Positions 1-8,997 of a stretch of 64,000 bases of DNA are shown one piece after another. The translations under genes and the position numbers were made by a program. Numbering within the stretch: position 1 is the first letter of the stretch; every line of letters starts with the position of its first letter. The stretch is from positions 1-64,000 of the forward strand of contig ML210193.1 in NCBI GenBank assembly GCA_004369085.1. The letters are read 5' to 3'. Origin of the DNA: Coprinopsis marcescibilis (taxonomy: Eukaryota; Basidiomycota; Agaricomycetes; Agaricales; Psathyrellaceae). The notes below the pieces were generated by a model. The model did not search any database and had not been told where the DNA came from. It saw nothing but the letters and a program-made list of their open reading frames with translations.

Positions 1-849
1 TACAGTCAACACCGCCATAACCCATACCCCTCGGTGGACAGCCAAAGCTATGGGGTATCATAGGTTATGGGCTTCCAGAGTCTTACCCAATATAGAAATA
101 TTTTCCCATATTATAAGGTCGCAACTGTCTAATGAAGCCGATACATACAATGAAACTATTTAGATTTAGCTTTAGCAAAGTAATCAGTGAGTAATGTATT
201 CTTCATCGCGTTTGTCGCCTCCGAACGCAAATTGGAAGTAAATTTCCTGTGCATAGCCTCAAATTCACGGGAAAAGGCGGCGTTGCACTCGTCAATGTCG
301 ATCACCGACGGTCGATGTACCGCGTGACTATAGAGAAGGCCTAGAGAGTTTCTTTGCGAGTTGGGGTGGGTTCAACAGATTGTCGTTGTTTCCAGTGATA
401 GTGATGTCGATGTTCTCCCGAGCCGCACGTGCATCCAGTTTAGTAGTCAGGGTCTCTTGTCGCTCCTTGTTCTTCTTGAGCAGTAGAGGGAGGCCCTTCT
501 CAAGTGTGTTGATTGAGCAGGAAGACGTGTTTACGCAAGACTATGAGGATAGGGGTGAGGCTAGGTGCAGAACTTATTGGTAACAGTGCGAAACTAGTGC
601 GAAATGGGGTGCAGTATATATAATTTGCACGGAAACCGAACAGAATAACATAGAAAATCAGAGAAATTCTCAAGAAATTCCATCAAAACTATGGGTTTTT
701 TGGCGCTCGGCGGTATGGCTTATGGGGTATGGCCGGGTATGGGATATGGGTCCGAAATCCCCGCCCACCGACCTGGTGGATCGGAAAAGGTATGGGTTCC
801 CGTGGGTTATGGGTTCCCACAGGTATGGACTACGGCGGTGTTGACTGTA
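1..849. mobile_element. Terminal-inverted-repeat DNA transposon, decayed
   Basis: The first 16 bases, TACAGTCAACACCGCC, recur as an exact reverse complement at 834-849. Similarity continues inward for about 12 more bases with three mismatches (ATAACCCATACC against GTAGTCCATACC). Inside both ends lie many TATGGG/CCCATA motifs (for example 19-72, 690-760 and 790-830), as in the subterminal repeats that transposases of hAT-like elements bind. The element starts at or before the window edge, so the target-site duplication cannot be checked. Between the ends is a decayed minus-strand coding region (separate entry). That it is a non-autonomous or dead cut-and-paste element is inference; the superfamily is not established. 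Confidence 0.7.
156..560 (-). pseudogene. Frameshifted coding remnant inside the TIR element
   Basis: Read on the minus strand, two open stretches in different frames follow one another. One, around 330-505, reads EKGLPLLLKKNKERQETL and onward through NNDNLLNPPQLAKKLSR. The next, about 156-330, continues through IDIDECNAAFSREF and ends NTLLTDYFAKAKSK, then a TAG at 156-158. A one-base shift near 330-345 separates them, and another break lies upstream near 505. The charged, lysine-rich composition and position between inverted repeats suggest the tail of a transposon protein. I do not recognise the family and saw no catalytic motif. Confidence 0.4.
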
Positions 850-2170
850 CCGTGTTTCGCCCTCATAGCGACCACAAGCCGCCGTCATCGAGCCTCGAAA
901 ACATGGTTTTCTCCATATGTGAGGCCGCTTCCCAGCCTCAGGTTCGGTGAACAAAAAGTCATGCGATCCATCGCCTCCACGCCGTCACGATTGGGGGAAC
1001 GGCACCTTCCTTTGCGGACGCCAGGATGTGAGAGGGTTTCATTGAGCTGACTCGAAATGCGCCAGAATGTCGCATGATGCGGGAATTTGGCACATCTACA
1101 AAAGGTAAGGCAATTCATGGCATCGAGTGTCATTGCAGGTGAACCTAATCCCGGGGACGAGGCTACCCTGATTAATCGCGATTGGCTACAAACCAACTGT
1201 CCTTTGGGTTAAATTGGGCGACGGGCATCACATCTCGTTCCTAGATTAACTTACTCGGAGCGCAGTGACGAAAAACATAGGCTTGCACCTTGCAGCGCCT
1301 CGTGGCATTCGTTTCAGACCCTAATAAAATTTCGTTAGCATGTAAAGTAAGCTGCATGTAAATTCAACTCACGATTAACGTCGCTTATGGATACTTGTTG
1401 TGATTATTGAGTTCAAATTAATGCAGTCTGCCTGCCCGGAGTCCATGGGTAATAATGCATCGGAGGTCAACATCAATGAGATGAGTCACTCTTGTTGGGG
1501 CGATTGGAAGTCGTCTGGAGTCTTTATCGCATCGCCAATGAGTGCATCTACTATCAATGAAAGAACCACAGACACGAGGTTCTCATGAATGTCCGTGAGT
1601 ACTGATGAGCCCTCCATTACGCGTTTACTGGCCGAAATCACAGACCCGAAAGGTGCAAGGCTAAGCACGGTGGAGGAACTGAGACAAAACGGCAGTGTTT
1701 CGTGCAGAGATCACCAAGTCCAATTACGGAGGAAGAATAGGATTTCGAGACCTTCGAACTGCCGTCAACCAAGCAGAGTCTAGTAGAGTGGCCTGGAGAG
1801 CGAGCGTCTAAAATGTTCTGGGCCATCAGTGGTCGAAGCCAAGGGCCTCAGATCGTTAGCCGTTTCTTTTTATTTTTCAACTCAGATTTGATTCCGTCCG
1901 CCTCAAGCGGATGATGAGGATGGCGGCCCAATTTAAAAGTTCCTCGCAGATTCAGGGTTTCTCTCGATTCCTCCGTCGTCAGCTGCCCCCATTGGCCCAA
2001 CATTGGCCCACTTCGCTTGCGTTTTTTTCGCGTCAGGTAAACGTACAAGCTGAACTTTAACCAATTTTTCGTTTACAATTTCCCCATCATCGGGACCCAC
2101 AGTGACAGAAATTCTAGTGATTTTCTGGTGGCTGAAACACGCACCAGCAAACAGCAGCAAACCCACTGAA
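850..2170. other. Intergenic, no gene seen
   Basis: Only short overlapping open frames with no recognisable motif or consistent splice sites. The sequence just right of the inverted-repeat element (850-1200) has open frames on both strands, and none resembles a known protein. Confidence 0.5.
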
Positions 2171-3670
2171 GATGACTAGTGCTCATTGCCTTTGTGCGAT
2201 TTGCATCGGTACCTAGATCACCATCCGCCCAAGTCCCAAATCGTTCAATCTTGGCTGGAATGTTTCCAAACACTCATGAATGCCATGTCACTAAACGAGA
2301 GGGCGGAAATCGCGGTCAAGACGCGTCCATTCTTGTTCGCCTGCGAAGTTGGAGCGCTTGCAATGCTCCTTGAGGGTTGTCCGGGCACTCCCTTGTTAAT
2401 TACTGGGTATAAACTTGAAACAGATTTATTACCCCATTTCCCTTTTCGTCATTTCGGCGGGGCCTCTTCCGCTAAACCTGAAATAATGGGATAGCTTTGT
2501 AAAATTCGTAAGTTAAACTTAATTCAGGGCTGATCTCGCTGATATCTACCTGTGCACGGTTGCTACGGGAAGAATTGAGTTGGCGGCGGGGAGAGGTTTT
2601 CAGCTAAGAACCGCTGAGTCGGGGCGCAATTACCTCACTCACCGGAAGGGTACCTTCGGGAGGCAGCGCCACGCGGGTGGCAATAGTAGCCACCGTCAAC
2701 GATACATGCGTCTTCCTCACGTTCTACCACGCACCAGCTGCTGCTATTGGTATATGGACACCAGGTGAGCACTTGTTCCCTCGCCTTGCACCTCATTCCT
2801 GTCAATTATGCACGATTCTGGACTAACCCTGACCCTGAACTTCCGCGAAACGCGTTGAACGACCAGATAGGTAGCTCCTGCAAACGTCAACTTGTCGAAC
2901 GTACTGATTTACCTCCTTTGGAGGACACCTGTCGGAATAAGCGTGCCAGATTCCCGTTCTGCGCATTCCATGGTTGTTCCATGGTTACCCTATTCACACC
3001 AGGATGCCGTTGACGGAGGTCAGGGGAGTAGGTACCTCAAACCAGATCTCTTGATGTTACGACTCTTCACAGGATGTCTTGCTCACGACCATGGAAGGCA
3101 GCGTGATATTCTCCGAGGTTGGCGAAACAAATCCGACCATCCTCCTTCACTTGGAATGTGCGGTGCTCGGCAAGCGGGGCTTGAAGCAGATTGGAGGAGT
3201 CTCCGAAAGATTTGTGCTGATAAGTGCATGTGGTCATCAGTAATGTCAACATGGTTCTGCCAGAAGAGGTCTCAACGTACACAGGACAGTCGACTCATTG
3301 CACATGCGCTGCAATACCGGGGATCAAGCTTGCGTTCTAGACTTTGGCTGTATTACCGACGATTTCTCGAGTCTCGTCCATTGGAACTCCAGGCCCCGGT
3401 AGCTACTGGTTTATGCACACCGACCGTTGCTCGACTGCCCCCTCGACGTCTGACAACACCTCGGCACTTCTGTCTGTCTTTTCCTCAGTTGTCGCGACAC
3501 CATGCTCTTGTTCTCTACTAGGAAATCGCAACCTGGAAAAGAAGTTGGACTGGCGGCCGGACTGGAGCGAGACTGAAAGACAGTTCGCAAGACAATCTCG
3601 TCGCACGCATGACGTGGTCACTGCTTGGGAAGGAACCTGGCGCGCGGCAACAACAATGACTTAGGCGCTC
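2171..3670 (+). other. Possible degraded or multi-intron gene, unrecognised
   Basis: Several protein-like plus-strand stretches occur in order but in different frames. They are about 2220-2370 (SWLECFQTLMNAMSLNERAE), 2670-2765 (VAIVATVNDTCVFLTFYHAP, followed by a GTGAGC donor), 2890-3060 (YLLWRTPVGISVPDSRSAHS) and 3085-3240 (TTMEGSVIFSEVGETNPTIL). I could not join them into one model with acceptable introns, so this may be a pseudogene or a poorly modelled gene. No domain is recognised. Confidence 0.25.
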
Positions 3671-4054
3671 ACCTCCGCTACTGTCGCTGACATGCATCCT
3701 GTTGATAGCTTATTGGGTGGGATGCCATGCTTGCGACGTCGTGCTCAGACGCAGGACAGCCCACCTCCAAGTGGCCTGTCGAAGGACACCGCTCCTTGCT
3801 CCTCCCCGCTGCCAGCTCACAGCTTTATCGCTTCCGGTGGCGCGTCACGTCCTGATGCACAGCTGCAACTGCACGCACAGAAACTACTGTAACATGCTGC
3901 AGTGGCTGTAAAGTCTGAAAGGGAATGCAATAAAGAACCCAATGTGAAACAACATAATTCGCGCGTCAAGATGAGCGACGGTGAAGTAAATCTATCTATC
4001 AATGATGCTGATGCCGGTGGGGCCGGTCGTGGGTGCCTCGCGAGCAAACTAATC
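3671..4054. other. Intergenic, nothing recognised
   Basis: A 3'-side spacer downstream of the minus-strand membrane-protein gene. It holds only short open frames on both strands without motif or splice support. Confidence 0.4.
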
Positions 4055-4893
4055 TTACTTGCCCGTTCGCGTTATCTCGTGCACCCCATCCTGGACCTCC
4101 AGACTCACAACTAACAGCATCGAGAACACAAAGACGCCCGCAACGACAGTAAACCCTACGCGCCATGGGCCAGTCAGCCAGCCTAACCTCCTGCGTCCCC
4201 TTCCCCCTTCAGCATCCTCTTCAGTCAAGAACAACCGGTGCATCGGGAGGGCCATCGTGAACGAAGGCATGCCAATCGCTGGTATCCGTACCGCACCACC
4301 TGTGTAGACAACCCTTAATGCGCTGTTTCCAGAACACAAAATCGAAAGGACATACGGAGCCTGCTCATCATATCTTGTCGCGAGGATGCAGAGTTACCAC
4401 CTGGGGCGGCGCCATCAAGCTCTTGGAGCTCGATGGTCGTGACGCCCCTGGCCTGTGTGTATTGAGGGGGAGGAAGACCCACGGCGGTGGCAATGGATAT
4501 CAGAGATGCGTTCAACAGGTAGAGGGGGGTAGTCAGCCGGCGCTCATAAAAGGGGGCGATGTAGATGCTCCTGAGTGTTGCTGGTTCCTGCGATGGAACA
4601 GCAGCGACCGTCTCGGTGGCGTTGGCGGTGGGGGTAGATGCTTCTGCTCTTCGTTCGTCTCCACCACGAGACGCATGTTCGTGATCATGATCAGGCTGAT
4701 GATCATAGACCGCCCCATTGCTTTGACTGGTGCCAACAGTCGGTAATACGTGATTGTTGCGTCTGATAAATACAGAGTCAATCGCCCGAGATACCGTGCT
4801 GACAATTGCTCGCGCCCTCTCTATGATGGAAGCCATTCTTTCTGGTGTCGATGGAGAGGTTTGTGGAAAAGCTCGATGCGATGCTTGCAGCAT
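4055..4893 (-). CDS. Hypothetical single-pass membrane protein
   Basis: Two exons (4893-4356 and 4299-4055) are joined by a 56-nt GTATGT..CACAG intron and give 260 residues in frame. An in-frame second ATG (MASIIERARAI) lies 19 codons in and could be the true start. The first two thirds are polar and probably disordered, with a His/Asp-rich patch near residues 65-75. They include a short hydrophobic stretch (LYLLNASLISIATAVGLPPP). Near the C-terminus a basic segment (GRGRRRLGWLTGPWR) precedes one clear membrane segment (VGFTVVAGVFVFSMLLVVSL). Family unknown; the gene is called from splice consistency and the membrane segment. Confidence 0.55.
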
Positions 4894-5048
4894 ATCAGAA
4901 CACGAAGCGCCTATTATCTAGTGGCAAAAGCTGTTAAATGGATGGATGGAAATGGCCACTGCGGATGATGGATTTCCGACTTGGCAGGTGCAGGCAGCAA
5001 GATAAAAGGCAGTGACTATCCATAGTTAACATCCGTAGAGTGAAACCG

Positions 5049-5318
5049 TTAGTCGCCAGAGACAATGGTAACACCATTCCGAGCGAGGTGAAGTGACTCA
5101 GGAATACGTTCGGACGTTAATGAAAGCCTTGAAACAAAGGCTGAGATCCGGGCCACAGTCCTTGTTAAGAGTTCCACTGCAGTAATAGATAAGCTGGCTC
5201 TTGAGCAAGCCTCTACAATTTCGGACGCGTTCAGATCCGTGACGTGGTTGGAAGAGTTACTCGAGGAGTTTGGCGCTGGCGGGTCTTGCATGTCTGTGCT
5301 GTGCGATAGGATTGACAC
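5049..5318 (-). CDS. Small hypothetical protein, 89 aa
   Basis: One uninterrupted minus-strand frame from ATG to stop. It is Ser/Asn/Pro-rich at the N-terminus (PPAPNSSSNSSNHVTDLN), followed by a helical, moderately hydrophobic half (ASLSITAVELLTRTVARISA). It sits between the two membrane-protein genes on the same strand. No family is recognised and no intron is needed. It could be chance or a terminal exon of a larger gene. Confidence 0.3.
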   Translation of the reverse strand: MSILSHSTDMQDPPAPNSSSNSSNHVTDLNASEIVEACSRASLSITAVELLTRTVARISAFVSRLSLTSERIPESLHLARNGVTIVSGD

Positions 5319-5686
5319 ATCTCCATTAATCTAAACTCTCGTTTGTTTTGATCGGCCTATACGACCGAAGCGCTTCACGGTGGCAGAGGGGGGTTTGAGC
5401 GTCTAAATTTAGATCGACGCACAAAGAGGCTGTACGCAAAGTTCAAAAGCGACCGACCAAAAGATTCGAGCAATGCTCTCCCGCATTCGAAGTAGGAGCC
5501 GCGTGGATATGGAAGGTATCGAGAGAGAAAGTCACCTTATATGTTTAAGCGGCTAGATGCAGAGTCTGTAGAAGAGCGGATATTGACAAAAGAAGCAGCG
5601 CAAACGTACATTGTCATTGTCGGACATAAATAGCAAAGGTAGGCATATGTGTATGAAACAGCTACAAAGCCCTCCGTTTTGGAGAA

Positions 5687-6665
5687 TTACTTCTTGAACA
5701 GCCTAGAAAATATTCCGGTCTGGAATTGGGATGACAGAGCTGGGTACGCGCTTCCGCCTGAAACTTCTCGACGTCTTGCGATGATGAGAACGCCCCCCGA
5801 GAAAGCACACAGAATCAGGACTACAAGCGTAAGCCAGAATCCTGTAAAGCGTAGTAAATTAACCTGTGAGTATCATCCTAGGAATATGTAGAAACGTTGC
5901 CACAAACCTGGCCCGGCAGACACGTCGACGTTGCGGTTGGTAATGTCTAATGAGCTCCGTACAATATGACGGATCCGGAGATGGAATGCAATGTCGATCG
6001 CAAAAGCAATGGTAGTTAAAACGGCAGCACCCAAGCTGATCAGCGGAGCAAGAAGATTGGCGCTGTTCCGCGACGAGACAGACGCGCCCAAAGCGATCGC
6101 AACGCATGCAGTGACTATGTAGAGGGAGTTTTGTCATCTTCGAGGGAGAAATTCAGGGAGTCTGGAAGGCGCACCGACTGGATGAATGGCAAGGCCGCGG
6201 GTCCATGCGGAAGTAACCATCACGAACTCAAGTCTGGCAACATCTTTGACGATGGGGAACTCATACCCAGCGCCTGTTGAGTAGCATGTTAGGATCGGCG
6301 CTTGAGAGTGTAGCTAGCTCAACCCACCAGAAATGCCGCACAACTTCACGTCGTTAAAGTCCCAGACGCAAGCATTCCTTGAAGAAAGCGCAATTGAGCA
6401 AACCGTACGCAGTTGGTTATGAGATAGGGGCATACCAAACTCCAAACTTTTAAGAGGAAACATTCAGTCTTTCGATACACCGAGGTTGAAGGACAGCACT
6501 CACATGGTAAGCCTTTGCCGCTGTATCTCGGTCGGCTGGCGCCTTGGTTGAAGTAATGCGGGAAATATCCAAGGCCGGGAGCGCTGGCAAGGATATCGCA
6601 ACGAGCAAGCTGAGAATGAGCGCAATTCCCAGAGCGATGTTGCTGGGGATCCAAAGCTTTGCCAT
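5687..6665 (-). CDS. SUR7/PalI family four-TM membrane protein (paralog 1)
   Basis: Six exons. The N-terminal segment (WIPSNIALGIALILSLLVAI) is a membrane anchor or signal anchor. After an extracellular-type loop it carries the claudin-like signature FGVW..C..........C, with FGVW encoded by an 11-nt micro-exon at 6436-6446. Three more membrane segments follow: around ACVAIALGASVSS, the segment LLAPLISLGAAVLTTIAFAI, and FWLTLVVLILCAFSGGVLII. The protein ends in a short basic/Ser-rich tail, and the stop is at 5687-5689. SUR7/PalI proteins of fungi are plasma-membrane proteins of eisosome/MCC domains or of ambient-pH signalling; which applies here is not visible. The architecture matches the gene at 29721-30760, a clear paralog. 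Confidence 0.8.
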
Positions 6666-7909
6666 CTCTCCTTGTTAGGGGGTAAAACGCGTCAGTTGAG
6701 GTGGGTTTTTAAAGGAGGGAGGCAGTTAAGGGAAGCAAGGCTCATGTTCTTTCCGATTTTCCTTATATACCCCATCTAGAGTTAGGTTTTCCGCAGTTAC
6801 AACGACACAGGTCAGTACATGAGAATTGCGACAAGGAGCCGCGTGATCCGCGTTGATTCATGTGAGAGCCTGAGGAGGCATCATTGTTCTCTTCCCCATC
6901 TGATCATCTTTCCGTAGCACGTCTTTATGGCAACAGGCGCTTAAGCACTGGAAACTTGAACAACACAAAGATTACTCGTAGCGATTTTATTTACTGAAAG
7001 AAGTGGCCCCACCTACTCAGAATCAAGACCTTGAGGGCTAGCCAGCACAAGAGGATGAAAAAGAAGTAGCGTTTATGTCCCGATCACATTACTGCCGCAT
7101 CAATAGTCAGTTCCCGAGTCACCTCGTGCCATCTGGTATACTTCCAGTAGTGACGGCAATATGGTACTTAAGTCACTACAACAAAGCTATCGCCCACCTT
7201 CCACGGCCATAACTCAAATGCTTGACTGTTCCCGAATGAATCGCTCTCGTTGTAACGATGTAACCTGGAGCCCTGAAATGTCAATCCTAATGAGAGAGCG
7301 GAGTCACACTTCCCAGTGTTTGAAATGCAGCGCTCCCGGAAACGAATCAGGGGTGTATCAGCGCCCGAGAGGCCCATAACCAGAGAAGGTGGGTTCTCGT
7401 GAGAAAACAACCCTCAGTCACAATACGGTAGCAGAGTGACCCGAGTCTCGAAGTGATCTTGTTCCATTGTCTTCCTCGACGATGGTTGGGCAATGCGTCA
7501 GGAACACCTTTGGTGCCCGACCATAGCTTCATCCTGCCTCGCAACTGTTTCAGATCACAAAACATGTTCCGAGTTTGGAAAATATTTCCGCAGCACATGC
7601 TGATGTTCTGGGGATTCTGAGAGTGAACGATTTCGGGCTCGAGAGAGACACTTGGGCCTTTATAGTTTGAGTGTACCTGAGGGAAAAGACGATTCAGTGG
7701 AGTCAGGCCGACTGATTACGCTCAGGATGACTACGAGAGAGCCCCCTATCTTCGAAATGACAAGGCCAAGCTTCCAATACTTTCACATAAGCTGTAGCCA
7801 TACTAAATGTGTATCATTTGATGCTGAACCATTCCGTACTCAATCGCAGTCCGAATGTCCGTCTAGCCCTTAAACTATTGACAGACGGGGAGCTCTTTCC
7901 TATGATTGC
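6666..7909. other. Intergenic, no confident gene
   Basis: The promoter side of the SUR7/PalI gene (TATA-like TTATATA near 6764) lies here. Minus-strand open frames at 7168-7598 overlap in two frames but match nothing and have no convincing intron. No repeat was seen. Confidence 0.4.
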
Positions 7910-8153
7910 TGACGTCACTCACAGAAGAAGTACGGTTACGGATCGTAGCCCCAAATTCGTTCGTGCAGTGCAGTGCAGCCGATAAACGACGGTATACGAT
8001 GTGACGTCATAAGGGACGCCACTTGCATGAGCCGGTCTACATCCTTCGTGAGGGATCTAAATTCTCTATGACCACCTGCCCTTGCGTCATCGTTCTGCTA
8101 TGGAGCTGTAATGAGCTCAATGAAAAAGTAGGAGTGGGGTTGGCTGTATATAA
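7910..8153 (+). promoter_or_regulatory. Promoter with two CRE sites and a TATA box
   Basis: Two perfect palindromic ATF/CREB sites TGACGTCA lie at 7910-7917 and 8002-8009. A TATATAA box is at 8147-8153, about 85 bases before the ATG at 8237. Fungal ATF/CREB bZIP factors acting below stress MAP kinases are known to bind TGACGTCA. Stress-responsive transcription of the downstream small gene is inference. Confidence 0.65.
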
Positions 8154-8236
8154 GTCCGACCGGTTTGCTCTTCTTAAATTACTTCACATTTCTTAACCAC
8201 AACCACCACCACACCACAAGAAAAGATCAAATAATC

Positions 8237-8633
8237 ATGGTATGTTTCTTTTCTTGAGCCTTTGACTCGAACAACCTCTCACATCTATTGCAGGGCTCAG
8301 TATTTAGTGCTATTGGACGAGGCATTAACGCCATCATCTCAGCCATCGCCAATGTCTTCATGACAATCATCAGTGCAGTGACATATGTGAGTTTCCGATT
8401 CTTTTACTGAATATACACACCTTTTCTCTTTCTGAAATATGGGAGTCGTGTATACATCACCCATCACCAGAACTCTTGAATTCCTGTTGAACGCTGCTGA
8501 CTCTCTCCGATAGATCCTCGTTTCGATATTCGATGTTATCACCGACATACTCTGCTGTCGCTGTTTCGGCCGCCGCGCAAGCGCTCGCCGGACAGGAAGA
8601 ACACGATACAGGCGGTACCAGCACAGATACTAG
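8237..8633 (+). CDS. Small conserved hydrophobic fungal protein, 71 aa
   Basis: Three exons: ATG alone (8237-8239), 8294-8386 and 8514-8633. The protein starts MGSVFSAIGRGINAIISAIA, is almost wholly hydrophobic or amphipathic for about 48 residues, then has CCRCFGRRASARR and an Arg/Tyr-rich tail. Gly2 after Met gives an MGSxxS start compatible with N-myristoylation, and the CC pair could be palmitoylated, so a membrane-associated peptide is plausible. I recall similar MGSVFSAIGRGIN-type small proteins in agaricomycetes, but none has a function I can name. The exact three-exon frame closure supports a real gene; a single-exon ORF search would miss it. Confidence 0.8.
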
Positions 8634-8997
8634 GCGGAGCAAAGCCTGAGATCAGTGGCCTGAGTTTTGTTTGACGTGCAATAACGACGATTTTAATGCC
8701 TATGTATACCATAATACACGTTTTCTTAATAGTTCCGAGCACACTGCAAACTCGATAATTGCTATAAGCACTGCCCTTCAATCAGCCTAACACATTCTGA
8801 ACTCCCAGCTGTTGATATTTGCTCCTTTCCAAAGGGACTGGGCTTTTATTTCGATTGTCGCAGCATGAGGATGTTACACAGGCTGCGAACGGCACAGACC
8901 ATCCACAATCCAGTCTTATAAATTATCTAGAGCGTGTAATAATGTGTCGTAAGTTCTACCAAGCTAACACTGATTAAGGGCAAGGTAATGATTATGT
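8634..8997. other. Convergent 3' spacer
   Basis: This AT-richer stretch lies between the ends of the plus-strand small gene and the minus-strand LHS1 gene. No gene or repeat was seen; it probably holds both 3' UTRs. Confidence 0.5.
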
